Source: Vanilla planifolia
Lineage: Eukaryota > Streptophyta > Magnoliopsida > Asparagales > Orchidaceae
DNA length: 64,000 nt
Assembly: GCA_023846275.1 (NCBI GenBank)
Contig: CM043875.1
Span: forward strand, 4,337,569 to 4,401,568
Direction of reading: 5' to 3'
In this document: positions 21,801-34,299 of the stretch, in pieces
How positions within the stretch are numbered: the stretch's first letter is position 1
Layout of the letters: every line of letters starts with the position of its first letter
Made by a program: the position numbers and the translations under genes
The notes under the pieces: model-generated
The model's database searches: none
Told to the model about the DNA's origin: nothing
The model's input: only the letters and a program-made list of their open reading frames with translations

Positions 21801-24800
21801 CTAGTCGCTATATGTTTCTCTTGATTGAAGTGCAATTTCTTGGGAATAATTTGAGCAAACTTGTATCCATCAATTAGTTTATTGCCTAGGAAAAGACAAA
21901 ATTTGAGACTAAGTGGCTAACTTATGATAGCTAAATCAAATTGTAAATCATATAATGGAAAAATCAATATATCTTTCTAAAGCATAATATTGTAAAACTA
22001 GTGTGGAGTGATGTGCAATTGCTCTTAATTTTGTAAGGTTAAAGTTGGGCCTTATAATTCTTGACAAAATCATTAGATAAGAAGCCAATGGATAGTATAT
22101 TGAGAGGAATGTGATTTATGCTTAATATGCAAGTGAACAAAAATGATAATCCAACTTATTTAAATGTAGATCCTAGAAATTAAGAAGTCTCTATTTAATT
22201 GGTTGATATGTCATCCCTTATTTGTCTTTTATGAGATATCTTTTTATATGATGTTGGATTATGTAGAACTACAATGGAAAAGTTAATTGATATTTACTCT
22301 TAATGATCTCCATAACCTTTTATATGGATGTTGTACTTAGTTGCGTTGCACAATTGATAGAGCCACCTATGTTAGTGTAGAGGTAAAGCCGTTTCCTATA
22401 AGAACTTAAGAAAATTCTTTATGACACTCATAAATTGGGGATGATGTAGGGATAAACTATACCAAATTGTGTTTTTCTGTATGTTTGAATCTTTTGACAA
22501 GGTGATATAAATTTGTATCACATTCAATGAATGAGTTCATAGAAAGTTTTATCAAATTTTTGTGTTCCAATTCTTTTTTACCTTTTGCATCAATTCATAG
22601 TTCAAAAAACTTGTTGTTTATGCATTGTAATTTGTATACAATTTTTATTTTCCTAAGTGTACACATATATATATATATATATAATAATAAACTTATCTTT
22701 GAAATATGAGGGAATGTGATTTTATTAGATAACATTCTATTTTAAAGATTAGTCAATTTAGGTTTTGTCCCTTTCCTACTCTATAAAGTTCCACATCTTA
22801 GAGAAAAATGAGACTTGAGGTGTTTATATGAATTTCTCATTCAGAGTTAACTTGGTGATCTTAGAATGGCAGTTCTGTTTGCATGCCCAAGGTGATCTTG
22901 GCTAGTTCAAAACCTGAGATTTGACCCTTCCATGTGTGTGATTAGCTTGCACGTTTGCAAAAAATTAGTTTTTGTTATTATTATTTGAAAAACATGATAA
23001 TTATGCATGTGTCTCTCTCCTAAAGGCATTATGTTTTACTTGTGTCTTTATTTTTCTCTCTATTTTTTCTATTGCAAAACTCTTTTCTTTTTATAACTGT
23101 CTTTAATTCTTTCCTCTATCATGCACCTCAGTTGGATATTTAATAGCCATACTGGCGAGTTCATGTTCATGTTCACATGTGTGAGGCTTCATTGTACTCT
23201 GAAGGACTACTGTCATTGACCAGGGATCAACTCTAAGGGACAAAAACAATTCTTAAGGCCAATGCTTTCACACAGACAAAAAATGTCCTTATTCCTGTTA
23301 TTGTTTTGCACTGTTGTTTTGAAATTTTCAACATCATATATTGAACAGGAAATGCCTAAAGAGGTTGAATCTTTGGTTTTTTTTTTCTCCCTTTTGGACA
23401 ATTATTTCATAAAGAAATTTTGATAACAGAGGAAGTTCATTGATAATAGAAATAGAATTTTGTCTGAAATAAGTTTGTCTCTTTGTTGTTTTTTTTTCCT
23501 GAAACCATATTGAATATCAATGCAAAGGCTTATCCTATGGTTTTGCAAATAAAATTGAAATTTTGGCACTGTGATAAGTGTCTTTGGGGTAGCTAAAAGC
23601 TTTTATTACTTTTGCCTACATTTTTCTTTCATTTCTTCCTGTTGTACAGTGTTTTTTATACTATAAAAAGTAATTTTGAGAAACCTTTGTGGCATTAGTC
23701 ATTCTTTTAATGCCTTTTTAATTATTTTGAGAGGTTCCATTGTGATACTCAGTTCCATGCTAAATATTTAATATTTTGTGATTTTAATTAGACTCCTTGC
23801 CCTCACATGGACAAAAGTTGATGGCCTTAGCAGGAGAAGGATCTCAGGTGTTTGGCACTTATTTTTAGTCTTTAGGTTTATTAAGCAATCTTACTAATTG
23901 ATAGATTTAAAACAATTTGTGGAAAAATTATTTTCAAAATAATGTGCATCTTTTTTATCTACACCTTATTGCACTTTATGATCTAGGTTGGTTACATTTT
24001 TGTGTCAGTCAAAAACTTTTCTCTTTGGGTTTAGGTTGAAATTTGGGACCTCAACAATGCCGAAAGGATCATGTGCTTGCCACCAACTTCTACTCCAAGT
24101 TCCATAGGAGGCTCAATAAAGCAGAGAGGTGTTTTTATGTCTTTTTTTTTATTTGAAACTTCTCAAACTTGAGCACTCTCCTGTTGGATAGTCAACTGAT
24201 TTTAGGCTTTCTTATTATTTTCATTATGCTTTCTAAATAGCTTTTCTACTGTTATAAACAGAATTAAACTATTCAAATGGTGTGTTGTACATTGTTGTTA
24301 ACCATATAGATGGTGCAATGCAATATCAAACTTTGCATATTATGGTTAATAGCAAAACTAAGGTCGTTACTTGTCTTTTTTCTTGAAAAGCAAATCTGAA
24401 GAAATAAGCTTGCTGACTGGAGCCTTAAGCTGTCCTATGTATATGCTATCAAGATTGGCAAATATTGGTTCGACTTGGTTGTTTAAGGCAAGGTCGTATA
24501 CCTTCTATGGACATCTTTCTCAATGGTTCTGATTTCTGGCAATCTGCAATTTATAAGAACCGTTCGAAAGTTGCGACTCACTCAATTTTTCCTATGTTTC
24601 ATACTGAAACTTCTACAAGTAATGCATCTTTTTTTAATGTATGAATAAGAAAGATGAGGAAGCTCTGGCTGTTTAGCTTCCCACTTGTTCTTTTTATACT
24701 AAATAAAATTTATCTCTTAGGTTTGCCCAATTTGTTTAAATTCTAACCTCTGCTCATTTAGTCATGTTCTACAGGACTATGTATGGCAGTGCAGGCATTC

Positions 24801-27800
24801 GTGCCATGTGAATCACAAGGGTTTCTAGATATTTTGTCCGGGTAAGGTATTGAATATTCATTAATTTGTTATATTGCTGATGATAATTATAGGACTTTTA
24901 GAATAACCACTTGTATGTGTGTTTGCATCTCCCAACCACTCTTCCTCTCAAATTTAAAGGAGCTGAATTGAAAAATTGACAAGTAGAGAGTGATTCATTA
25001 TTTGGATTTTAATAGTTGAAAACTTTTGTTCTTGTTAACATTTGGACTGTTTAAAATTGTGGTTTTTTTGAGAATCTGATTGGTTGGTGTTGGAATTGGG
25101 CATATGCTAAATGGTTCTATAGCCCAGATTGGAGGGACGAAGAGAAAGAGGAGAATTTTAAAATAGAAGCTTGCCCCAAGCCAATTTCAATTAATTAACG
25201 AATGGAAGATCTTTTTATTATTGAAGAAAATGTAGAAGTTTGATTGATTCATGAATTGCAATTTTAAAATTCGCTGATGCAACTTGTCTTGCAACTTGTC
25301 TTGCAACTTGCCAGATAAAATAAAAAAGTGTTAATGATTATATATGACATTTCTTAGAACCTGAACTAAATAAGTCGTATAGCTCTCAAGTTCAAAAGGA
25401 ATGCATCCTGCAAAAAAGCCGTGTTTATCAGTTTTAGCAATTTTAATAATTAATTTGGATGCTAAAGCTGAATGCCTTTCAAAGTTGCAAATGCAAATTA
25501 ATTTGTATTTCAAATTTGAATATAACTTTAAATCTTGAATGAATTTTAATCTTCCAAAAGATCTATTTTGATTTGACTTCATATCTGAGATGAGATTTGG
25601 TTGCTATTTTGGTTGTGGTTTAACTTTTGTTTTTTTGTTTTTTTTGGTATTAACCTTGATTTTTGTTCCTCATCACTCAGCTTTTTGAAGTATTAGGGAT
25701 TTCGTGATTAAGAAAAACATGAATCTTGATGGACTTTATATTTGAGTGAATCCAGTTACCATATTTGATTGCTCTTGACATTTTTTTGACCTCTTTTTAA
25801 GAGAAGTAATTGTTTGCTTTTGCTTAATAACTTGATGACAGTTATGAGGATGGAAGCATGCATTTCTGGGATACTCGGAAACTGAACGCTCCATTATGTT
25901 CTGTAAAGCATCATTCCGAAGCTGGTATAAATCTCTCTCCAATCTTTAGTATCATTCCTTTCTGCTTAAAGAAGATTATTGGAAATACCATAGTTATATT
26001 AAACTTCATTGTATTCTAAATTACCTGGTTAAATATTTTCACTTGTTCAGTTTTAAGTTTGACTGTTGATGCCTGTTGTACTGGTGCCATATCTGGAGCC
26101 GCAGATAACAAAGTAATGGTGTATACGTTGGATCATGGAACGGTAAGAATGACCTTCCAAAGTATTACTATTTGGTTTATTAACCAGGTCCATTTAGTCC
26201 TATCAAAAAGATTAACTGGTATGTTTTCTTAGCTGATCTTCCTATTTTACACTTCCACTTGACTTCAATTGGGGAATTAATCGTATATATGACGTTTGCT
26301 TTTGTTGATCTGCTGCATAAAACGATAAACCGGTGAAATTTATACATTCTGGTGAACTTTTTTTTAGCCTTTTTGTTTGGCTTGTTATCAAAAGTTGTTT
26401 GGTAGATGAATTTTGTGGTAGAAAGTTGTCTACTCAATGGATGACATGTTCATTTTGTTTTTCGTCCTTTACACCAGGGCTCCTGTTGTATTAAGAAAGA
26501 AATTACTCTGGAACGAGGTGGAATATCAGGAACAGACATTCGAGCAGATTGCAAGATTGCAGCGACTGCTGGATGGGATCACAGGTCATTCTTAATTAGC
26601 TTGATGTTGAAGAACATTTCATTATAAAGAGCAATCAACTGAGCATTTATTAATTGTACGCTTATGTTATTCTAAATTTACAAATAAGGATCCTAGACTG
26701 CGTTATTTGAAGCAGTTAGAATTGCATTGTGCAACAAACTTATTGGAGTGTGCCCCTCGGTTTAGCTTGAAAAACTAATTGTAGAATTGGACTATTGGAT
26801 GGAGAGTTCTTCGTTACTTAAGCTTAAAAGACGTAATTATGCTAGGTTCAATTTGGTCCATTTTGTTGTAGGTTTACCTTGCTTCAGTAATAATGGGAAA
26901 AGAGATCACATTGAGGTTTTACTTTTGTAGAATGAATGCCTAAAAATAATGTACATTGTTAAAACAAGTCTAATAAAGTTTATAAATACAACTCATATTT
27001 ATCAAAACACTTGGTAAAGTTCATCAAATATAGACCTAAGGTTTTAAAAACATATTTGAATAGTTTTGTTTTTTTTAATTAGGATTACTATTTTTTTCAT
27101 TTTGGATGTGCACATAATGAGCCTAGTGTTAAGCTATTGATGGAATATATACTTTTACTTGCACTCATCCTTCGCTCTTATCTTGATGCTCAATTGGAAA
27201 AATACCATCTGTAATACACATTAACTGTGAAAAAAATGTGCATATAATATACACATTAAAGAAAGTGTGCATAACTACCGCATTACCACCGCACCCAACC
27301 GTACTACTGCCACACCCGATCACACTGCCGGTGCTCCTGACTGTATTGTGGTAAAGTTGATCGTGTCACTTTCGCTCCTGACATCATTGGGATATCCTAC
27401 ATAATGGCAGACTACTTCAAATAGTGTTGTACACATAAAATAGCTTAATGTCAAGCTTCTCAATCGAACTCGTCATATTGTGCCAATCCAACTCAAAAGT
27501 GTACTCAAACTCTCCACTTGCACTTATTCAGAAGTTCTGTCCCAATCAAGCTTTTTCATTTTTTTTGGCTTAAGTTTTTATTTAAATTTGTCGAATCTCT
27601 TTTTTGCATCTAACATATGTACAATAAAAAAAATAGCATAGTGAGAAAAACACAAATTAAATAATGCATGTTCCATCCATCTATGTTGTAACAATACATG
27701 CATAATGACAAGTATTGTACGAAAAGATACTCAGCATAAATCGCTAATATGCACCCATATTGCTTGCATGTCATTCTCTTACATTGTGCCATTTTGTTGC

Positions 27801-30800
27801 TTGGACTCACCTTTGAGTCCAAAGTTATCTATGAATTCTAGGTGTCTCTCTCCTCCCTAGGATTGATAAAGATTAATTACTATACTGCTATATCCCCTGA
27901 TGGTGTCATCAGAATTGCCAATCATTCGGAACCATCTTGGCCAATCATTACTTATGAAAGGCTGAAAACTTTTCTCTATTGCATCATAAGCCATGGAGGA
28001 ACTTGCTTTCTCTAATGCTGTCAACTTGGGAGTTTCCCTTGCATCTTCTTTTATTGGAATTTGTTTCGAAATGGATTCCTGACAGACTTTATTCATCATT
28101 CTGTGCTTTATGGATGGATCAAACAATTACAAATTACCAACCATGACTACTTTCCAATGGATGTATAACTGCAAGATTACTCATGTTTCGTGAAAGCAAC
28201 TTGTAGCTGATTGGATTGCAAGCAAAGCTCTTTTTCTTATTTTTCTTGGAAATGGGGAATGTCCCTACCTCAAGAATCGTTATCCTTACTCATGTATAAT
28301 AATATGTATAAACCAACATAAGCTCTTAATATAGGCTTTAGTCATTCTTTTCCTTATAAAAAAAGAAAAAACTATAAATGCATCCATACCATGAGCTTTT
28401 TACAACCATTAGGGATCAAGGAAGGGCATTCAAAATTGAACGGTAGTAAGCGTTTTTGCTATGGATACCGTCAAGAAAAGGACTTAGAGGTTGTTGTTGT
28501 AGAAAAAGTGCTTTTTCAAGTAATGGACTCAAAGACCATTTATTTGGAGACTAAGCTATTTGCTAGGAAATAAAACTGAAGGTTGTAGTTGAGAGAAGAG
28601 AGTACTTGTTTTGAAACATGTATGAAGGCTTTGTTGGGAGGTGATTTTGCTTGTTGATGAATGGCTATTTGTGTTGTGGAATGGTGTGACTAATGTAACC
28701 ACAAATATCTATATGATAAACTGATGCATGTCAATAGTTCAACCATTGATTGAGAATAGATGGTTAGTAATTAATTTGTCCAATTTTGCACCTTCAAATG
28801 AAGATCGAATAGGTATGTCCTATCATATAAAAGACTATTTTTGTTTTACTTAACAAGTTTATCCATGTGTTACAATCTAATTAGGGTTTTTACTAATTTA
28901 TGAGTGGTACAATAGAAAGTATATCATAGATCAAGATTGATGGTTTCACTCTTATCTCAATAAAAGCTGAACATGATGAAAATAAAATTTTACCATTACC
29001 ACAATTTCATAATAATAAACAATCTCATAGGTAAATGAATATGTTAGATAAAGTTATAATAAACTTGTAACAATATTAGAAATCTTTTATATTTTATTTA
29101 TTTTATAATTAGGTTTTTATTTTTTATCTTTTGTTATTTTTACATACTCTCACTCTTTTTAAAAGGCAACATTGTCATTCATCATATACTTGAAAGGGAG
29201 TAAAGTAACATGGTGTGAGCTAACTGCTAACTCATTTGGTAAAATTATAATATGAACTATATCAAACATGTACACATGCATCACTATAGTATTGATATGT
29301 GGACAACATATTATGAAAATGTAAAATGTTTAATAATAGAATAAGCTGAACATGTGATTAGTTGTACATTAGATAATGATAATATCATATGAAAGGTAGA
29401 TATTCGATTTTGAAAGTCATGTAATGAGTTAGTTAACCAATCATTTTCATAAATGTTGCTATGGACTACCTTATCTACTATTATTCAGATGCAACATTCT
29501 TTTGTGGTTTTATTCCTTCCCTCTAGTAACTCATCACTTTGTTATTTTGATCATTGTTAGTCATTGCTTTATTTCTTTCTCTACTTTGCAATTTCTTTTA
29601 TAACAATTATCAAATAATCTTAATAAATAATATTGTTCATATAACATACTACTCACACTTAATATCAAAACTTCTTATTTATCCACAAAAAGGAAGGACA
29701 AATATGCATATTTATTTTGTATTAATTTCTTTTTAAGTTGTAAAATTACATATATTCCATCATTATGACTCTACTTTTAACAACCTACTTCTCTTACATT
29801 CTCTAATATGTTGTATATTATATGCCATGCTTTGAGATTCAACTCCTCTCCTTTAGCGTGCCACCCATACATCTATTTATAATTCCTAAGAATTCATTCT
29901 ATTAATTGATTTGAATCTACTATTCAAGCTTTTTCAAGTTTGAAATTCACATAGTTCCTTGGTACCATCACTCTTATCCGGTTGAGCAAACCTTGCTTAA
30001 ATATCTCTTGCTTTTTCTTTTCAATCTCTTCTATTCTTTTAAGATGAATAATTTTTGTTGCAAATACTTGGGAATAATTTGTAGCCAACTTATTTCTCTA
30101 GTTCACGTAACCTTTTCCTTTATTATATGTATAGCATATTTATGTGTAATATGTTCTCTTATGATGGTCTACTTGATCTCAAATTTAGGTTATCATTATT
30201 ATGTTACATTGTTTTGATACTACTTTGTCACTTGGAGGATCTCAACTTTACTGATCTATGAACAGTACAACGAATGGTGCATCACAATTCTACTACTTTA
30301 AAAAAAATTGTTTTAATTCTATTAATTTATTTTTCATTTTTTAAAATTATGTTTCTTTTTCTTGCCTAAGTGCCCACCAAAGATTACAATTTACTTGTGC
30401 TTATTTGTAAGTGATTGTATCAATGTAATAGATTAACAAGTCAATTAATCAAGTGTGATATACATATAATAAAATAAACTAAAAAGTAAATTACCAATTA
30501 CATGTATTCAATAAATTGAATTTACAAAGTAATTTACCTACATTCATCAGCTAGTTTGTTATCCTTTGTTCAAGCACTTGAAATTATCAATTGTAAGCAT
30601 CACATATGTTTTTTAATTATTTTTTATAGTTTATATTTATTAAAATATTTTTCTAAAAAAAATTAGATTAGTTTTATTAAAATATCCTCTTTCTTAAAAT
30701 TTCTCTTCAATCAAACTATCTAGTCATTGGCCAGACTATCCGATCATTTATTGGATCGTCAAATTTATTATATTGCCTTGTTCAACTGTTGATTGGACTA

Positions 30801-31567
30801 TATGATGATCTAATTGGATCATCCGATTGTTGATTAGATCATTTGATCAATGTGTCATCTTCAGCCTCGAGCATTGCTTCCACTTGATCATTCCATCAGG
30901 AGTTCGGATTGTTCTATCCTTAGAGAACTCTAGAATGGCAAAAATGGCATCTATCCTATCCAAATTCTCTTTTGACTGCATGCTGGCTTCTTTCACTTGT
31001 ATGCATTGCCATTTTCTTATTGTAGGAGTTTCAAATCTTTGTTACTCATATGGATTCCAACCCACTTTACTCTGTTGAGAACAAAAGAAAAGGATAGAAG
31101 ACAACTGCAAATAAACTACATGATCTTACTACTACTGCATGCTCTCTTCTTTCACTTGTATGCATTGCCATTTTCTTATTGCAGCCATTCCTTATCATGT
31201 CAGAGTTCGAGTTTACAACTACCGCAAAGGGACTGCTCTTGCAGTATTGAAATATCACAGTGCTTCGGTATGCTTCATCTTTTTTCTTAATTTTAGCTAT
31301 TTCAATAGTTAATAATGGTATTTGAGAAACAAAAACTTTTCTTGGGTATGTTTCATTAAGAACCTTTACTATCCTTTTCTGTAGCAATAACTCAAAAATC
31401 AAATCCTCAAACATTAGTTTATTCTGATTGATAACATAGAAGTCCCTTCCTTCTTTATTGCCTTGTAGTGTAATGCTGTGTCCTTCTCTGCTGACTGCAA
31501 GTTAATGGTCACAAGCTCTGAAGACACAACTGCAGCACTATGGGAGCTGTATCCTCGTCGTGTTTAA
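15815..31567 (+). CDS. DSE1: WD40 protein DSE1 (DECREASED SIZE EXCLUSION LIMIT 1 / TANMEI type), 13 exons
   Basis: The spliced CDS is 15815-15921, 16014-16076, 16146-16214, 16299-16355, 16554-16777, 23792-23847, 24035-24128, 24775-24841, 25842-25924, 26051-26142, 26478-26584, 31204-31267 and 31469-31567. This is 1,182 nt and 393 residues, with GT-AG introns and continuous phase. It starts [20 protein letters not shown]. The first WD repeat (about residues 14-47) ends [10 protein letters not shown]. Later blocks include [92 protein letters not shown] and [15 protein letters not shown] low-complexity insert (about 120-170) sits between repeats. The match to Arabidopsis DSE1, also known as TANMEI and related to animal GNB1L, is clear along the whole length. 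In Arabidopsis it is needed for embryo development and limits transport through plasmodesmata. Introns 5 and 11 are greatly enlarged by repeats, yet no coding damage is seen. Confidence 0.93.
17620..17915 (+). repeat. 5' LTR of the intronic copia fossil
   Basis: It aligns with 22700-22990 at an offset of about 5,081 bp. The outer limit is approximate. Confidence 0.65.
18060..19190 (-). pseudogene. Unclassified coiled-coil coding remnant, probably transposon-derived
   Basis: On the - strand, long stretches have protein-like composition: [20 protein letters not shown] followed by [20 protein letters not shown] near 18760-18880, then [20 protein letters not shown] and [18 protein letters not shown] near 18400-18540. 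The sequence is hydrophilic, rich in Lys, Glu and Asp, and would form coiled coils, as do gag-type proteins of some plant elements. It lies antisense to the surrounding copia fossil and to DSE1. It is not an intact gene. I cannot assign a family. Confidence 0.5.
20720..22470 (+). pseudogene. Decayed copia reverse transcriptase/RNase H region
   Basis: Recognisable order along the + strand: the WELVD-type block, the CxWVF block, an LYGLKQ-like region near 21150, the DDILIFG active-site region near 21285-21310, the SLMYLV-like block near 21585 and a degenerate RNase H tail. It is broken in many places and non-coding. Confidence 0.7.
22700..22990 (+). repeat. 3' LTR of the intronic copia fossil
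   Basis: Counterpart of 17620-17915. It follows the decayed RNase H region, as expected for a 3' LTR. Confidence 0.65.
27857..28126 (-). other. Antisense open frame of 89 codons in intron 11, not recognised
   Basis: The frame begins [20 protein letters not shown] after its start and includes [17 protein letters not shown] and [17 protein letters not shown]. The amino-acid composition is unusually protein-like for this AT-rich intron. The pattern is faintly reminiscent of the last helices of an RGS domain, but that is too weak to call. It may be a captured exon or a transposon fragment. Confidence 0.3.
30720..30900. repeat. GATC-word-rich dispersed repeat fragment
   Basis: A dense run of phrases such as ccgatcatttattggatcgt and ggatcatccgattgttgatt. 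Similar phrasing occurs at 560-1000, 9170-9560, 32990-33470 (opposite strand) and 59620-59960. Confidence 0.5.
30975..31184 (+). repeat. Duplicated 51-bp splice-acceptor-like segment
   Basis: The segment from actgcatgct to cttattgtag (30975-31025) is repeated at 31134-31184, 159 bp later, ending cttattgcag. Both copies have a pyrimidine-rich tract and a final AG. The true acceptor, judged by protein continuity, is 19 bases farther on at 31203. Confidence 0.85.
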
Positions 31568-32989
31568 ATCTGTACTCAGAAGATTGGTTGGTTGCCTCAT
31601 CCTTTAAGCTCCAGAAAGCACAAAAGGTCAGCCATGCTTCATCTTTTGGTCAATTCTCTATAACATTAACTGTGCGAATATATGATGTATAGCCAATTAC
31701 TTAAACTTAATCTTCAATTGATCAGTATTAGTTAATGTTAAGTGAAGCTTCTCTCATCAGAAGATTTCGTTTTAGTGTATCCTCAATTCTTGATTGCATG
31801 ATAACTAGAATAGTTCAAAGTTGGGAAAGAGCTTTACTTATTGAAGGGTTTTGAATAGTTCAACTAAAATCTATGAAACAAACATCCATTGAAGGGTTTG
31901 AAGCTCACCTGCTGTTTGTTTCCTACACTTAGAATACTTACAATCTGTAGGCGTAGCGTAATAAAAGAAAAATGAAGTTCTATTGAGATTAAGCCGGTGA
32001 GGTAGAAAGAAATGTGATGTTGAAGTGTCTACATTACATGAAAGGAAACTATTATTTATCAAATTAGAAAATAATAATATTCATTATTTTGCTTGTTTCG
32101 TTGTGAACTAATTCTTTAATTAAAATGATGATATATTTTAAGATATTGCAAATATTAACGAACTTTTAAGAGAATTTTTTTTTTAAATACAGGAATAAAA
32201 ATAATTGTAAAGTTGGGTTATGCTTTTCATGTGATATTTAGTTAATTTTAGTTTGCTTGAATGACTCAATTGTGATGATGTAATAATGCATCACTTGATG
32301 TATTGACTTGTAATTTTTTTAGAGGCAATGATCATAAATGTGATTGGTTTGATAGATGACCCCACAATGGTCTCTTTAATATGTTGCCTACTCTATGGGC
32401 AACATTGGGATCAATCATGGAAAAACATTAGCATTTGTCAATTCTCTTTTATGTGGTCTCATATGTTTTCACTCTCTTGAGTTGTTTTAGCTTTTTTTGC
32501 ATCGACTTTAATTTGGGACTACTATCATAGATATCTAATAATACTAACCTTGTTTCTTGAAACCTATGATAGCATAAGTATTTTTTTTTTTGTTAACTTT
32601 TAATGATAGGCAACTTAAAGATTGACAAAAATAATCGTTGTTGATGTAGCTTTGGAAGCTATTATAGTGAACCCTATATGCTCAATTTCAATGTGTTGAC
32701 ACTCTGAGAGTAAAAGTGTAACATCTCTAAAGATTAAGTGTATATTTGTATAATATAGTTAAATAAATTATATTGTATTTTAAAAAAATTTTCATAAATA
32801 AAATATTTTTATTATAAATGAGTATTTTTTTGTAAATAGAATAAAGTATGTATAAGATTTTTGGTGTAGACAAGGATTGAAAGAAATAATTAAATATAGG
32901 ATAGAGAAAATACAAATAAATATGATTTTTGATCTAAGATTAGCTTGTTTCTTATTTTAATTTGATTTTTTTTTCAAAGAAACCTTGGA
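31568..32989. other. DSE1 3' flank, AT-rich intergenic
   Basis: The first few hundred bases probably include the DSE1 3' untranslated region (mixed composition to about 31660). The rest is AT-rich with no recognisable gene or intact element. Confidence 0.5.
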
Positions 32990-33470
32990 GATGTTATGCA
33001 TGTATGAGTGCATGAAATGAAGCAAAGGCTTTGTTGATATAATTGAGGACTTGAATGATTTGTAATCAAAGAAAATAATATTTGTAAGGAAACTTATAAC
33101 TCTTAAGTCTCTATTCAATGATACAATTGAGTAATTAAATAATCTAATAGAATGTTGGAGAAGAACAGTTGTTGCATGATCAAGTGGGCGATTCAACAAA
33201 GTGATGTAAGAGACCAAAGTATTTTATGCAATCCTCTTGATTTTTGGGATTGTGAACATCAAAATTTGATAAATTGATCTGATAGTTCAATGAAAAACCT
33301 TAAAAGCATCATATGGGGATTGGATGTATGATCTAGAAGTCTGATTTTCATCAAATAATTAATGGATGACAATTTAATAGCAGATTGAGATGGTCCAATA
33401 AGAAGGATTAGATAGTGTAATGGCATTAGCAGATGATTAGATGGTGCCAACAAATTATTCAACTAATGAA
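32990..33470 (-). repeat. GATC-word-rich dispersed repeat fragment (reverse)
   Basis: The reverse complement has the same type of phrasing as 59560-59960 and 30720-30900: atcatctaatcatctg-like units, frequent gatcat and attgga words. Confidence 0.45.
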
Positions 33471-34299
33471 AACTTTCTTAGATTTTGTGGTTCCCTTTAA
33501 GCTTCAAGTGTGTATGGGACATTTAGGTCATATGTATTGTAAGTAAATGTGAACATAATAAATGTTTTATGTATCTATAGGAAAAGAAAAAGATAGAGAA
33601 TGAAGAATAAAATATTCCAATATCTAACAATTAGGTAGATATTTTAGCCTTGAATATTATTTGTACTAAATTACCTATATGTAATGTCATATAATATTCA
33701 TCTTTCACCATGATTTCAAATATGGATTTAAGCTAATAATTTTTTTTTATCTATTCTCATTCTTGTTTTTAAATCAATTATTTAAATAGATGAAATTTCA
33801 TATATTCAAAACCATGAGTTTAAGTTAAACATTGAATTGAGTCATTGAATTACACATTAAGCAATCAAAATAATAGGTACATAGCCTTCTTACCCATTTT
33901 GAATTAGTTAACCAATCATTTTTTATCTAAATAGAGTTTGATTTTAATTCTTTATTTATATTTGTGAAACTAAATATGATAAAGCTACTTAGTAGAATTT
34001 TATAATTAATACTTAACATGTTGTCATCTATTTTAGTAAATAATATACATTACAATTTAAGACACTAATATCTGAATAATTTTAAAATACTACAAATGTC
34101 ACGTAGTCCTAATTAGTGTATAATATTCTTTAATTTTCACTATTAGTCTATTGAATATCTCATATATAATAGGTTCCAAATTAGATTATAATAAAAATTT
34201 AATTTACTATACTTCATAATTTGATATCTAATATCATACTAAAAGATTCACATTTTGGCTTAAAATCTTAATTGTGGTATGAAGTCATCATGACATATA

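Larger units (their letters stand above)
17620..22990 (+). mobile_element. Fossil Ty1/copia LTR retrotransposon inside DSE1 intron 5
   Basis: Direct repeats of about 290 bp at roughly 17620-17915 and 22700-22990 share many blocks (for example gacttgaggtgtttatatga-type sequence and a cctgagatttg-type segment) and serve as the LTRs. Between them, 20720-22470 still reads like copia reverse transcriptase and RNase H: an ATSxxA-type segment, [10 protein letters not shown], a NCNWVF block, [11 protein letters not shown] and [11 protein letters not shown]. The gag and integrase part is not recognisable and appears replaced by other repeat DNA. The element is heavily broken with many disruptions. The strong LTR divergence implies an old insertion. 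Confidence 0.75.
16778..23791 (+). other. DSE1 intron 5 (7.0 kb, transposon-filled)
   Basis: The intron runs from the donor after ...CAAATTTCTG to the acceptor aattag before ACTCCTTGCC. Most of it is a Ty1/copia fossil with other repeat DNA nested inside. Its flanks (16778-17619 and 22991-23791) are AT-rich and intron-like, with no features I recognise. Confidence 0.85.
26585..31203 (+). other. DSE1 intron 11 (4.6 kb)
   Basis: The donor follows ...GGGATCACAG and the acceptor is atgtcag at 31201-31203. The intron holds AT-rich repeat DNA. A stretch around 27280-27500 has mixed composition and LTR-like words. A 90-codon antisense open frame lies at 27857-28126. A GATC-word-rich repeat lies at 30720-30900, and a 51-bp duplication sits just before the acceptor. 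No intact element was identified. Confidence 0.8.

Noticed and set aside
31067-31414. 115-codon antisense frame over DSE1 exon 12
   Set aside because: It overlaps a conserved exon in antisense and shows no independent conservation.
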